Both the position numbers and the translations under genes were made by a program. A stretch of 64,000 nucleotides of DNA from Gammaproteobacteria bacterium (GTDB lineage Bacteria > Pseudomonadota > Gammaproteobacteria > UBA4575), in the NCBI GenBank assembly GCA_014075255.1, contig CP046178.1:2586020-2650019 (forward strand). Direction: 5' to 3'. Under the pieces are notes generated by a model that was not told the DNA's origin, made no database searches, and saw nothing but the letters and a program-made list of their open reading frames with translations. Positions 8,731 to 18,381 of the stretch are shown here, in pieces (position 1 is the first letter of the stretch; every line of letters starts with the position of its first letter).

Positions 8731-9147
8731 ATGTATTGGCAAAATAAATTCACATTTCAGTCTTCGGGTAGAGGTACTTACGAGATTACTAGAAATGTTG
8801 AAGAGATGATTCGTGACTCTGGTGTACAGCAAGGGCTGTGTCATTTATTTATTCAACATACCAGTGCATCGCTCATAATTAGTGAAAATGCTGATCCTGC
8901 TGTACATGTGGATCTTGAAACCTTCATGTCTAAACTCAGCCCAGATGGTGACCCAATGTTTACCCATCGAGCAGAAGGCAATGATGATATGCCTGCCCAT
9001 ATTCGCAGTGTGCTAACACAAACCGAATTAAATGTTCCGGTTAGTAATGGGGGGTCTGGTTTAGGAGTGTGGCAGGGAATTTACTTATGGGAACACCGAA
9101 CTTCGCCTCACCAAAGACAAATTATCGTTACCATTCATGGGCAATAG
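8731..9147 (+). CDS. yjbQ: YjbQ/UPF0047 family protein
   Basis: A 138-residue protein of the YjbQ (UPF0047) family, small cytoplasmic proteins with a trimeric fold; some members show thiamine-phosphate synthase activity, but the physiological role is not settled. The family signatures are clear: LFIQHTSASLIISENADP, THRAEGNDDMPAHIRS and GLGVWQGIYLWEHR near the C-terminus. ATG start with no strong ribosome site. The following HAD phosphatase gene starts 2 bases after the stop codon, so the two are translated together. Divergent from ispG. Confidence 0.93.
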   Translation: MYWQNKFTFQSSGRGTYEITRNVEEMIRDSGVQQGLCHLFIQHTSASLIISENADPAVHVDLETFMSKLSPDGDPMFTHRAEGNDDMPAHIRSVLTQTELNVPVSNGGSGLGVWQGIYLWEHRTSPHQRQIIVTIHGQ

Positions 9148-9149
9148 TT

Positions 9150-9842
9150 ATGGGTGACTTTTCGAATATCCGTTGTGTTGTATTTGATTTGGACGACACT
9201 TTGTGGCCTTGCGAACCCACTATACTAAATGCAGAATTGGCATTATATGAATGGCTTAAAGAATGTTATCCACGTATTACAGCTCAGTATTCACTAGAAA
9301 GTTTGCGGGAACAGCGTGCTAATTTTGCATTACTCAATCCGCACATAGCCCACGATGTGACTGCACTGCGCAAACAATCGCTAGCAGAGTTAGCGCAAAA
9401 ATTTGATTATCCAATGAGTTTAGCAAATGATGGCTTAACACTTTTTAGACAGCATAGAAATCAAGTTGATTTGTTTGATGATGCTTTGTCAACAATACAA
9501 AAAATAGGTGAACATTTTAAAATTGGTGTTATAACAAATGGAAATGCTGACCTTGAGGCTATAGGTCTGAGCGAGCATTTTGATTTTATTGTGACAGCTG
9601 AGGAAGCAGGAGTAGCAAAACCGGATAAAGCGATATTTGAGTATGCGCGAAACAGAGTAAAGTTAGCCAGTCATGAATTACTTTATGTAGGCGATCATCC
9701 TACTATTGATGTGCTAGGGTCTAGCAATAGTGGCTGGAAATCACTGTGGTTTAATCCTGCGGCGGCGCATTGGCCAGAAGATATTATGCCGGATGCAGAA
9801 ATTCAGAAACTCAGTGAGTTGCCGGGTCTGCTATCTATCTAA
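9150..9842 (+). CDS. HAD-superfamily hydrolase, YigB/YjjG-like phosphatase
   Basis: A 230-residue HAD phosphatase. Motif I is VFDLDDTLWP, where the first aspartate is the nucleophile; motif II lies in VITNGNAD; motif III lysine is in VAKPDKAIFEYA; motif IV is YVGDHPTIDVLGS. A helical C1 cap of about 80 residues separates motifs I and II, as in pyrimidine nucleotidases and FMN phosphatases. The frame is open further upstream to 9069 inside yjbQ, but ATG 9150, 2 bases after the yjbQ stop, gives a normal N-terminus. Resemblance to YigB (FMN/sugar phosphate phosphatase) is suggestive; the substrate is not determined by sequence. Confidence 0.9.
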   Translation: MGDFSNIRCVVFDLDDTLWPCEPTILNAELALYEWLKECYPRITAQYSLESLREQRANFALLNPHIAHDVTALRKQSLAELAQKFDYPMSLANDGLTLFRQHRNQVDLFDDALSTIQKIGEHFKIGVITNGNADLEAIGLSEHFDFIVTAEEAGVAKPDKAIFEYARNRVKLASHELLYVGDHPTIDVLGSSNSGWKSLWFNPAAAHWPEDIMPDAEIQKLSELPGLLSI

Positions 9843-9873
9843 AATAAAAAATATGTAAGTTAAGGAGAGGGCA

Positions 9874-10209
9874 ATGCAAGAACCTGGATTAGGTCTAGAA
9901 GAAAGAATTGTTAAATTAGAACGAATCATGTCTACCATGCGTATCGCAATTATTGTACTAGTTGGTTTCATGATGTACGACACATTAGCGCCGGAAACTG
10001 GCTCAAATATTATTTTTGCAGATAAAATAAAATCTAGACAGTTTGTGTTGCTTGGTCCAGGTGATGAAGCTATTGGCTATTGGGACTACAAGGATACCAA
10101 AGGTTTGAAACTGTTCTCTAAAGAGGGTGATCACGTTATTGTGAGCCCCGATGCCGTTACATTTTACCAGGACAAATTGAATCCTGAAGTTAAATCTAAA
10201 TACGATTAA
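9874..10209 (+). CDS. Hypothetical single-pass membrane protein
   Basis: A 111-residue protein with a strong ribosome site (AAGGAGAGGG) directly before its ATG. A short helical N-terminus (GLEERIVKLERIM) leads to one membrane helix at about 22-42. The remaining 65 residues, probably periplasmic, form a beta-rich segment (RQFVLLGPGDEAIGYWDYKD). It reads like a small anchored beta domain. It follows the HAD phosphatase by 31 bases and overlaps the end of the convergent HhH gene by 4 bases. I do not recognise the family. Confidence 0.72.
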   Translation: MQEPGLGLEERIVKLERIMSTMRIAIIVLVGFMMYDTLAPETGSNIIFADKIKSRQFVLLGPGDEAIGYWDYKDTKGLKLFSKEGDHVIVSPDAVTFYQDKLNPEVKSKYD

Positions 10210-11726
10210 TCAATTTTTTGACCATACTTTTGTTTATACAGCCTTTTTGACTGGCTCACCCATTTGTCTCGATTGATACGGTCTGGGAAGCTTCCAAGTG
10301 TAGTGGCTAAGGTTTCTATATCTGCAGCTTTCAAGCGTCCTAATTGTTCGTATGAATACACGCCAAACGCATTAAGCTTGCCCTCCATAACGGGGCCTAT
10401 ACCCTTTACAACTTGAAGATCATCTTTAACTTTAGCGGCTGCAATTTTTAGGCCTTTTGCAGGTGCTTTTAGCCCAGCAGCACGTTTTGCAGCAGGTTTA
10501 GATGCTTTCGATTGTTTTTTCTTAGCAGGCTTTGGGCGAGTTGGTTTTGGCGTAGGGATAGTTTTCGTGTTTAATTTACTTTTGAAGGCTTCAATAGTGT
10601 GTTCATGCTCACGCAACATGGACTGATCAAGTCGTGAAGTTTGTAGGTCGCTTTCAAGGGTTGCTAATTTTCCTTTGTACTCTTGAACTGCAGCAGCGCT
10701 TGATGCGAGTGCTCGGTTATCTGCGGTACGTATTTGTTCACGAAGATCATCTATTACTGCATCTTTTTCCTCGCAAGTGTCGACGAACACACGTTCTTTT
10801 TCGCTAGATTCAAGTTTTATTTCATTAATTTGTTTATAAGTGCGACCCAAGACATTATTTTTACTGGTTCCAGCAAGCCGAACTTTATCCATGAAGCGAT
10901 TAAATTTATTGTCGTTGCTTGGTGTCTCTAGTGGAGTTAGCTCATCGATGCGTTTCATCAAGCTTTGTAGTTCAGCTTGGTTGCTAGCATTTTGTTCAGC
11001 CAAATCTTTATTACGCTGTTTTTGAACAGCCGTTATTTCGGTTTGTGATTTGTTTTTAAATGCATGTAACTCTGCTTTAGCACCGCTGGCCTGTTGTTCT
11101 AGCATTGGATGTATTTCGCGCATGCTAGCCGTGTCCACACGATCCCGTCTCCACTTGCTTTGCACCTGTCCGATCATGCCATGCAAGCCGCGAACATCAT
11201 TTTCTGAATTAGTAACTTTGTCGTTGAGGTTTTGTACTTTGACAATCATGTCATCGAGTCTGAATTTATACGGCTCTTGATCCGTAACGTGCTTATTTAG
11301 ACGTTTGATTTTTTGATTAGCATCCGCATGCATGTCTACATACTGGCAAGCTAAATTTTCAAAATCATTTCGTTCGCTAAGGGTTGTCTGATACTTATGT
11401 TGAAGATTTTTAACCCAAGTTTGATGAATGGGTAGCAGCTTGGCTTTTTTTAATGTTGACTGCCAACGTGAAGTCATCAGTATTAAGTCGCCGCTTTGGC
11501 GATCGTATTTTGATTGGATATCGCCGTATTGGTTTTTATAGTTAATTGCTTGCTTTTTTGTATTTTCTAGTTCTGTTGCCTGGGTATTTATTTTAGATTC
11601 TAGGCTGCTACGTAATTCGGCTAAATCGCGGTTGCAGGTGCAGCGGCGTATAAACCATCCTATTGCTGCACCGATGGCGGCAGCTGCTAGCAAATAAAGT
11701 AGTAATTCATTTAGTAAATAGCTCAT
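10206..11726 (-). CDS. Membrane-anchored coiled-coil protein with basic tail and C-terminal helix-hairpin-helix domain
   Basis: A 506-residue protein. One N-terminal membrane helix (about 7-26, LLLYLLAAAAIGAAIGWFI) is followed by a long hydrophilic, mostly coiled-coil region to about 390. A lysine/alanine/proline-rich stretch comes next (393-436, for example KPAKKKQSKASKPAAKRAAG) and resembles histone H1-type tails. The last 70 residues (437-506) are a helix-hairpin-helix domain starting LQVVKGIGPVMEGKL, of the kind often called flap-endonuclease-1-like. The bulk should be cytoplasmic. DNA binding at the membrane is an inference from the tail and HhH domain. It lies 53 bases downstream of the BON/OmpA gene, probably the same transcript. 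Confidence 0.85.
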   Translation of the reverse strand: MSYLLNELLLYLLAAAAIGAAIGWFIRRCTCNRDLAELRSSLESKINTQATELENTKKQAINYKNQYGDIQSKYDRQSGDLILMTSRWQSTLKKAKLLPIHQTWVKNLQHKYQTTLSERNDFENLACQYVDMHADANQKIKRLNKHVTDQEPYKFRLDDMIVKVQNLNDKVTNSENDVRGLHGMIGQVQSKWRRDRVDTASMREIHPMLEQQASGAKAELHAFKNKSQTEITAVQKQRNKDLAEQNASNQAELQSLMKRIDELTPLETPSNDNKFNRFMDKVRLAGTSKNNVLGRTYKQINEIKLESSEKERVFVDTCEEKDAVIDDLREQIRTADNRALASSAAAVQEYKGKLATLESDLQTSRLDQSMLREHEHTIEAFKSKLNTKTIPTPKPTRPKPAKKKQSKASKPAAKRAAGLKAPAKGLKIAAAKVKDDLQVVKGIGPVMEGKLNAFGVYSYEQLGRLKAADIETLATTLGSFPDRINRDKWVSQSKRLYKQKYGQKID

Positions 11727-11779
11727 GGTTATGGTCTCGTGATTTAATTCTCTGTAGGATTTATTGTCTTTAGACTTAG

Positions 11780-12574
11780 TTATTTCCGGCTTACAGCAAA
11801 CTCAATGCGTCGATTAAGTGCGCGGCCTTTTGCAGAACCGTTGTCAGCAATCGGTAAAGTTTCGCCGAAGCCTGTAGCGGTAAGGCGTTCAGTTTGAATT
11901 CCAGCGGCGGCAATGTAGTTTAAAACGGCTTGTGCGCGTTGCTGGCTAAGTTCAAAATTCAAACTGTCGTCACCAACGTTATCGGTGTGGCCTTCAATAA
12001 CCGCATCAAATTCTGTGTGTTCGGTTAATACATTCACCACATCATCCAGAATTAATTTGCCTTGCAGGGTAATTTCGTTGCTGCCAAATAAGAAAGTTAT
12101 GCCTGATAGATCTAACGTTTTTAATAATTCTTCGACAGCTTCAACTAGAACTTCAGGTTCGGGTTTAATTTCAGGCGCAAGAACAACTTGTGGCTCGGGA
12201 GTTGGTTTAGGTACAGGCTCAGGGGCTATTTCTGGTTCAGGTGCAACTTCAATAATTTTTGTTTGTGATATCCTGAGTTGATTGTCGACTAAACGTATAC
12301 CAGGTAAAGTCGCAACAATTTGTTCGATCTCCTGAGAGCGACTTACACTCACAACAATTCCAGTTAGCGTTGCATCTCGTCCATCCACGTTAACCACTGC
12401 GCCGCCAATTTGATGATCTTTAAGTAGCTGATTGCTACGGATGCTCAAGTTGTTTTCAATGTATTCTGCTTTGCTATCTCTTGCGTACCAATATAAAGCG
12501 GTAAGGCCAGCAATGCCTAAAATAAAAGGCATTAACATGCAAAAAGTACAATGATTTGTACGTTGGTCAGTCAT
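11780..12574 (-). CDS. Inner-membrane-anchored BON/OmpA-domain protein
   Basis: A 264-residue envelope protein. A membrane helix near residues 12-30 (MPFILGIAGLTALYWYA) is not followed by a signal-peptidase site, so it should act as an anchor. A BON-like segment follows (about 40-105: LLKDHQIGGAVVNV, TLPGIRLVDNQLRI), then a proline/glutamate spacer (about 112-145) and a canonical OmpA peptidoglycan-binding domain (about 155-264) with EGHTDNVGDD, LSQQRAQAVLNYI and ALNRRIEF. First gene of a likely operon with the HhH protein. Inferred role: linking the inner membrane to the cell wall next to the HhH protein. Confidence 0.88.
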   Translation of the reverse strand: MTDQRTNHCTFCMLMPFILGIAGLTALYWYARDSKAEYIENNLSIRSNQLLKDHQIGGAVVNVDGRDATLTGIVVSVSRSQEIEQIVATLPGIRLVDNQLRISQTKIIEVAPEPEIAPEPVPKPTPEPQVVLAPEIKPEPEVLVEAVEELLKTLDLSGITFLFGSNEITLQGKLILDDVVNVLTEHTEFDAVIEGHTDNVGDDSLNFELSQQRAQAVLNYIAAAGIQTERLTATGFGETLPIADNGSAKGRALNRRIEFAVSRK

Positions 12575-12774
12575 GGTTAGTAATAATTTTTATAGTTTTA
12601 CAACAGTCAGAAACTAGCATTTCTCAACCCTAGGTAAGTATTGCTTGATAGCCATAAATTCGCAAACAAAATTGTACAAATCTAAATAATGTTTTGTATC
12701 AAGTCGCATAAATTACACGCACATTATCCTTATATATTTAAAGGTAATGTCTCGTAATGGAAGTAATATTTGCA

Positions 12775-12800
12775 CGATAAATCCAATCTTGGGTTTATCG
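12775..12800. terminator. Possible stem-loop between marR and the OmpA gene
   Basis: A 10-base-pair stem with one G-T pair: CGATAAATCC pairs with GGGTTTATCG around a 6-base loop. It lies 44 bases after the marR stop (minus strand). No clear run of T follows on either strand, so a rho-independent terminator is only possible; it could also be an operator. Confidence 0.35.
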
Positions 12801-12843
12801 TTAGGGTTGTGTCAGATCAAAATTTACGAATTTGCTAAATTTT

Positions 12844-13311
12844 TTATGCGGGCACTTGTGCTCTAGGAGTGGGAATATTCTCAGAAAGTTTTTTAATTAA
12901 GGCAACAAAATTTTTGTTTTCTGCGGCAGAGAGATCTGTAAGTACTCTTTTGTAAGCTTTGTCCATCAGATCAACTCCAAATTTGGCAATTTGTTCACCA
13001 TTAGAGGTGAGCTCGATGTCTACGACTCTTCGGTCAAAAGGGTTATGTGAGCGCCGAATACATTCCTTGTCTTCAAGTTGATCTAGATAACGGCTAACTG
13101 TGGCACGTTCGATCATTAATTCATCGGCAAGTTTTGCGGGAGTAAAAATAGACTTAGAAGAAATTGCATGAATGAGCCGCCATTGGTTGAATTTCAATCC
13201 ATAGCTGTCTAATTCTTTATTTAGCGTGGCCCGCGTGAATGAATTTAATCTGTCTGCAAACGAGATAATCAGTGGTAAGGCCGAATCATCATGGCTGTTT
13301 ATTTCATTCAT
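12844..13311 (-). CDS. MarR-family transcriptional regulator
   Basis: A 155-residue winged-helix regulator of the MarR family. The core reads LKFNQWRLIHAI, then a helix-turn-helix region FTPAKLADELMIERATVSRYLDQLEDKECI and the wing RRSHNPFDRRVVDIELTSNGE, with the DxR wing motif present. Dimerising helices flank it at both ends. ATG start. A perfect 8+4+8 inverted repeat lies about 113 bases upstream and is a candidate autoregulatory site. No neighbouring enzyme or efflux gene shows what ligand or regulon it serves. Confidence 0.93.
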   Translation of the reverse strand: MNEINSHDDSALPLIISFADRLNSFTRATLNKELDSYGLKFNQWRLIHAISSKSIFTPAKLADELMIERATVSRYLDQLEDKECIRRSHNPFDRRVVDIELTSNGEQIAKFGVDLMDKAYKRVLTDLSAAENKNFVALIKKLSENIPTPRAQVPA

Positions 13312-13424
13312 GGTTTGTGTGCGATTAACTTTGTTAAATCAAGGGTTTATTAATAACACACTCTGCATGCCACCGGCGTTGATAGCTAATTGAAATTACG
13401 ATTGTTCACAGTTTAAATTTATTA

Positions 13425-13444
13425 TAATTAACGATTGTTAATTA
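13425..13444. promoter_or_regulatory. Perfect inverted repeat upstream of marR
   Basis: TAATTAAC-GATT-GTTAATTA is a perfect 8-base inverted repeat with a 4-base spacer, a size typical of MarR-dimer sites. The string ACGATTGTT occurs twice, at 13398-13406 and 13431-13439, exactly 33 bases apart, about three helical turns. Inferred operator for the MarR gene; not proven. Confidence 0.45.
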
Positions 13445-13533
13445 AAGAGGTGGTTAATACGGATAGATGTCGCCTCAAGTTGGGGTCGAGCCACCCTGTA
13501 ATGGAATTTAGTCTAACTATGAGTTGATGCTAA

Positions 13534-13610
13534 TGGTGCCCCGAGTAGGAGTCGAACCTACGACCTTCCCCTTAGGAGGGGGACGCTCTATCCAGCTGAG
13601 CTATCGGGGC
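13534..13610 (-). tRNA. tRNA-Arg (anticodon CCT)
   Basis: A full cloverleaf of 77 bases on the minus strand. The acceptor is GCCCCGA pairing with TCGGGGC; the D arm has AGCTGGATA; the anticodon loop is CTCCTAA with anticodon CCT; the T arm is GTAGG-TTCGACT-CCTAC. The 3' CCA is encoded. It reads AGG codons. It lies 121 bases downstream of tRNA-Leu on the same strand. Confidence 0.96.
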
Positions 13611-13731
13611 AGATAAAACAAGATAAAGAGAATGCGTGGCTGTACAACAATTAAATTTACGACTAATTCCGTCGCAAAAGATTAACTAAAGCCACAGAAT
13701 TATGCTATTTACAAAAAGTATGTGCTAGCAC

Positions 13732-13818
13732 TGGTGCCGAGGGAGAGAATCGAACTCTCACTATGTTTCCATAACCGGATTTTGAATCCGGCGCGTCTAC
13801 CAGTTCCGCCACCCCGGC
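13732..13818 (-). tRNA. tRNA-Leu (anticodon CAA)
   Basis: An 87-base class II tRNA on the minus strand. The acceptor is GCCGGGG pairing with CCCTCGGC (one G-T pair); the anticodon loop is TTCAAAA with anticodon CAA, which reads TTG. The long variable arm TATG-GAAA-CATA and T arm GAGAG-TTCGATT-CTCTC are both clear, and CCA is encoded. It is divergent from queA, which starts 83 bases away. Confidence 0.96.
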
Positions 13819-13901
13819 AAGTCTGTGCCCACACGGTGTCTAGTGTAGCGCAAATTGATAAGCTAGCAAGAACTTAGCAAAGCATTGATTAAGAATACAT
13901 T

Positions 13902-14930
13902 GTGAAAATAAGCCAGTTTGACTATCACCTTCCAGAGAAGTTGATTGCGCAAGAACCATTATCAGAACGTACTGCAAGTCGTCTGTTGCATTTTAATGCA
14001 CATGCAACAGTTTTTAATGATTTGCAATTCACAGATATATTGAGCTTGTTACAGCCAAATGATTTGTTGGTGCTGAATGACACTAAGGTTATTCCTGCTC
14101 GCATGTACGGTGAAAAAGCATCCGGTGGGAAAGTAGAGTTTTTATTAGAAAGGATAATGGATTCGCATACTGTTTTAGCGCAACTCAAAGCAAGTAAGAG
14201 TCCAAAGATAGGTGCTGAAATCTTTTTTGCGGAAAATATAAAAGCGGTTGTGCATGGTCGTCAGGATAATTTTTTTGTACTAGATTTTGATGAAGCAACG
14301 AATGTTGAAAGTTTACTAGAAGATTACGGTCGCATGCCATTGCCACCCTATATTCAGCGTGAACCTAGGAAAAGCGATAGTGAGCGTTATCAAACCGTAT
14401 TTGCTAATTATAAAGGTGCGGTTGCGGCTCCGACAGCAGGTTTGCATTTTGATCATAAAATTTTAAAAGCTTTACAGCAAAAAGGTATTCAGTCTGCAAA
14501 TGTTACATTACATGTTGGTGCAGGAACCTTTCAGCCAGTTCGAGAAGATGATATTAAGGCGCATAAGATTCATGCAGAAAAAGTTATCGTTGCTGAGGAA
14601 GTGTGCGAAAAAATTTCTGTGTGCAAGCAACAGGGTGGTCGGGTTATTGCGGTTGGGACAACAGTGACTAGGGCTTTAGAGTCTGCTGCACAAAGTGGAA
14701 AACTGGAGCCGTATGAAATGGATACAAGTTTATTTATTTATCCAGGATATAAATTTAATGTAATCGATGCGTTGATCACAAATTTCCACTTGCCTAAATC
14801 TACATTACTGATGTTAGTAAGTGCATTTGCTGGATACGAAACGGTAATGTCCGCATATCAACATGCGGTTACAGAGAAATACCGTTTTTATAGTTATGGT
14901 GATGCTATGTTTATAGAAAGCTCTTGCTAA
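13902..14930 (+). CDS. queA: S-adenosylmethionine:tRNA ribosyltransferase-isomerase
   Basis: QueA transfers and isomerises the ribosyl group of SAM onto preQ1 in tRNA, giving epoxyqueuosine. The 342-residue length is standard. Family motifs are FDYHLPEKLIAQEPL at the N-terminus, LVLNDTKVIPARMYGEK, AAPTAGLHFD, THVGAGTFQPV-like LHVGAGTFQPVREDD and NFHLPKSTLLMLVSAFAG. GTG start with a poor ribosome site. It lies 23 bases before tgt, the preceding enzyme in the pathway, in the common queA-tgt-yajC-secDF order. QueF of the same pathway is at 56.0 kb. Confidence 0.98.
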   Translation: MKISQFDYHLPEKLIAQEPLSERTASRLLHFNAHATVFNDLQFTDILSLLQPNDLLVLNDTKVIPARMYGEKASGGKVEFLLERIMDSHTVLAQLKASKSPKIGAEIFFAENIKAVVHGRQDNFFVLDFDEATNVESLLEDYGRMPLPPYIQREPRKSDSERYQTVFANYKGAVAAPTAGLHFDHKILKALQQKGIQSANVTLHVGAGTFQPVREDDIKAHKIHAEKVIVAEEVCEKISVCKQQGGRVIAVGTTVTRALESAAQSGKLEPYEMDTSLFIYPGYKFNVIDALITNFHLPKSTLLMLVSAFAGYETVMSAYQHAVTEKYRFYSYGDAMFIESSC

Positions 14931-14944
14931 TAAATAGAGAATGA

Positions 14945-16081
<1,137 letters not shown>

Positions 16082-16115
16082 TACGCCGCTTCGAATTTGA
16101 GTCAGTACCTATAAT

Positions 16116-16442
16116 ATGTTTTTGATATCAGACGCTATGGCTGAAGGAGCGGCAGGACCTGCAGGCGGAGGCTATGAAATGTTCATCATGATTGGCATTT
16201 TCTTTGCCATCATGTATTTCATGATAATTCGTCCACAGCAAAAGCGAGCCAAAGAACACCAAAATCTTATTGGCTCACTTTCTAAAGGGGATGAAGTGGA
16301 AACAACCGGCGGTATGCTTGGCAAAATTGCTAAAGTTGGAGATAACTCACTGCATATAGAAATTGCAGAGGGCGTTACCGTTAAACTGCAAAAAAATTCA
16401 ATTTCTAAAGTGCTGCCTAAAGGTTCACTTAAACAAGATTGA
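16116..16442 (+). CDS. yajC: Sec translocon accessory protein YajC
   Basis: A 108-residue single-pass inner-membrane protein that joins SecD and SecF in the accessory Sec complex. A short N-terminal segment (FLISDAMAEGAAGPAGG) is followed by the membrane helix at about 22-42, then the family motif IIRPQQKRAKEHQNLI and a small cytoplasmic domain with GDEVETTGGMLGKI. ATG start, 34 bases after tgt and 75 bases before secD. Confidence 0.97.
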   Translation: MFLISDAMAEGAAGPAGGGYEMFIMIGIFFAIMYFMIIRPQQKRAKEHQNLIGSLSKGDEVETTGGMLGKIAKVGDNSLHIEIAEGVTVKLQKNSISKVLPKGSLKQD

Positions 16443-16517
16443 CCAAGCAAAGTTTAAAGTACGTTTCAAACCCACTAACTAATAACTATAAAGGCTAGGT
16501 AAAAGACCGTGGTTCCA

Positions 16518-18377
16518 ATGAATCATTATCCACTGTGGAAATATCTGCTGATCTTATTTATCGTAGCAGCGGCTGCATTGTATGCATTGCCTAATCTATA
16601 CCCCAATGTCCCTGCGGTACAAATTTCTCACGAATCTGGAGAATTAAGCGATACAACATTGAATGTTGTAAAAGAAGCGCTTACTAAGAAAGGCGTTGTT
16701 GTTCAGGGTGAAGAGCAGCAAGACGGCCGAATCTTGTTGCGTTTCGAAGATACTGAAAAACAACTCCAGGCTTCTGAAATAACAAAAGATGCTTTGGATG
16801 GTCAGCATATCGTTGCATTAAATTTAGCATCGGATACTCCAGGTTGGTTAAGAGGCTTGGGTGCTTCTCCGATGAATCTCGGATTGGATTTGCGCGGTGG
16901 AGTGCATTTTCTTTTGCAGGTTGATATGGCAGCGGCTAAAGAGAAATCTATTAATAACTATGTTTCATCTTTTAGAACCTCGTTGCGTGAAGCTAAACAA
17001 AAGCGTTTTTCTGTAACACAAAGTAAAGATAAAGTAAGTGTTAAGTTTAGAGATACTGAAAGCAAGGCGGCAGGTTTAGAGGCTTTACGAAAAGAATATA
17101 ACAATGAGCTTATATTTGATGAGAGTAGTGAAGGTGGTGATTATTTCGTAACTGCAAAAATAAGTGAAGATGCAGCGAAAGAAATCCAGTCCTTAGCCAT
17201 TCAGCAAAATATTCAAACTCTGCGTAATCGTGTAAACGAATTAGGTGTTGCAGAACCTGTGATTCAGCAGCAAGGTGCTGAGCGCATTGTTGTGCAACTT
17301 CCTGGTGTGCAAGATACTGCTCAAGCTAAAGAAATTTTAGGTGCAACGGCTACGGTTGAATTTCGCATGGTGGATGAACAAAACGATCCATTTGCAGCGG
17401 CAGAAACAGGGCGAGTACCTGTGGGTTCTGTTTTGTATTACGAGCGTGACAGTAAAAATCCAATTTTATTAAAGCGTAGCGTGATGCTAACGGGTGATCG
17501 CATCATTAATGCTAATTCTGGTTATGATGAAAATGGTTCACCGGCAGCAATAATCACTTTAGATGGGCAGGGTGCAAGTCGTTTTAGCAAAGTAACCGGT
17601 GAAAATATTAAAAAACTCATGGCGGTTGTATTTATTGATAATAAATCTATAACTGTAGATAAAGATGGTGAGAAAGTTAGAAAAACCGTTAAGAGTGAAG
17701 AGGTAATTAACGTAGCTCGAATTCAAGAACAGTTAAGCAAGCGCTTCCAAATTGAAGGTTTAGATTCAACTCATGAAGCGCTTAAGCTTTCACTACTATT
17801 ACGTGCAGGTGCACTAGCTGCGCCAGTAGAGATTGTTGAAGAGCGCACCGTAGGGCCAAGCTTAGGTAAGCAAAATGTTGAGTTAGGTAAAAAATCTATA
17901 TTAATTGGTTTGGTTTTGGTGATGATATTTATGCTTTTTTACTACAAGGTATTTGGTTTTGCGGCTAACATTGCTTTGGCGGCTAACTTAGTTTTAATTA
18001 TTGGAATCATGTCTCTAATTCCTGGTGCGACGCTTACGCTTCCCGGTATTGCAGGCATTGTGTTAACAGTAGGTATGGCTGTGGATGCTAATGTTCTGAT
18101 CTTTGAACGAATACGTGAAGAATTACGAAATGGTAATTCGCCGCAAGCAAGTATTCATTCTGGTTATGCAAAGGCATTGTCTACAATTGCTGATGCCAAT
18201 ATCACCACATTAATTGCAGCAGTAGTTCTATTCGTATTTGGTACAGGGCCTATTAAAGGATTCGCAGTAACATTGTCCATTGGGATCGTATGCTCAATGT
18301 TTACTGCCATTATGGGAACGCGCGCATTAGCTAATTTATATTACGGCAATAAAAAATCTCCTTCGCTTTCAATCTAA
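16518..18377 (+). CDS. secD: Protein translocase subunit SecD
   Basis: SecD is an RND-like membrane protein that uses the proton gradient to pull secreted proteins across the inner membrane, with SecF. With the start at ATG 16518 it has 619 residues and begins MNHYPLWKYLLILF, like other SecD proteins; an in-frame GTG at 16509 would add three residues. The first helix is followed by a large periplasmic part with LGLDLRGGVHFLLQVD, then a C-terminal five-helix domain containing GMAVDANVLIFERIREEL. secF follows 4 bases after the stop. Confidence 0.97.
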   Translation: MNHYPLWKYLLILFIVAAAALYALPNLYPNVPAVQISHESGELSDTTLNVVKEALTKKGVVVQGEEQQDGRILLRFEDTEKQLQASEITKDALDGQHIVALNLASDTPGWLRGLGASPMNLGLDLRGGVHFLLQVDMAAAKEKSINNYVSSFRTSLREAKQKRFSVTQSKDKVSVKFRDTESKAAGLEALRKEYNNELIFDESSEGGDYFVTAKISEDAAKEIQSLAIQQNIQTLRNRVNELGVAEPVIQQQGAERIVVQLPGVQDTAQAKEILGATATVEFRMVDEQNDPFAAAETGRVPVGSVLYYERDSKNPILLKRSVMLTGDRIINANSGYDENGSPAAIITLDGQGASRFSKVTGENIKKLMAVVFIDNKSITVDKDGEKVRKTVKSEEVINVARIQEQLSKRFQIEGLDSTHEALKLSLLLRAGALAAPVEIVEERTVGPSLGKQNVELGKKSILIGLVLVMIFMLFYYKVFGFAANIALAANLVLIIGIMSLIPGATLTLPGIAGIVLTVGMAVDANVLIFERIREELRNGNSPQASIHSGYAKALSTIADANITTLIAAVVLFVFGTGPIKGFAVTLSIGIVCSMFTAIMGTRALANLYYGNKKSPSLSI

Positions 18378-18381
18378 ATTT

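Noticed and set aside
9069..9149. Upstream extension of the HAD phosphatase frame into yjbQ
   Set aside because: ATG 9150, two bases after the yjbQ stop, gives a normal N-terminus; the extension would overlap YjbQ by 79 bases.
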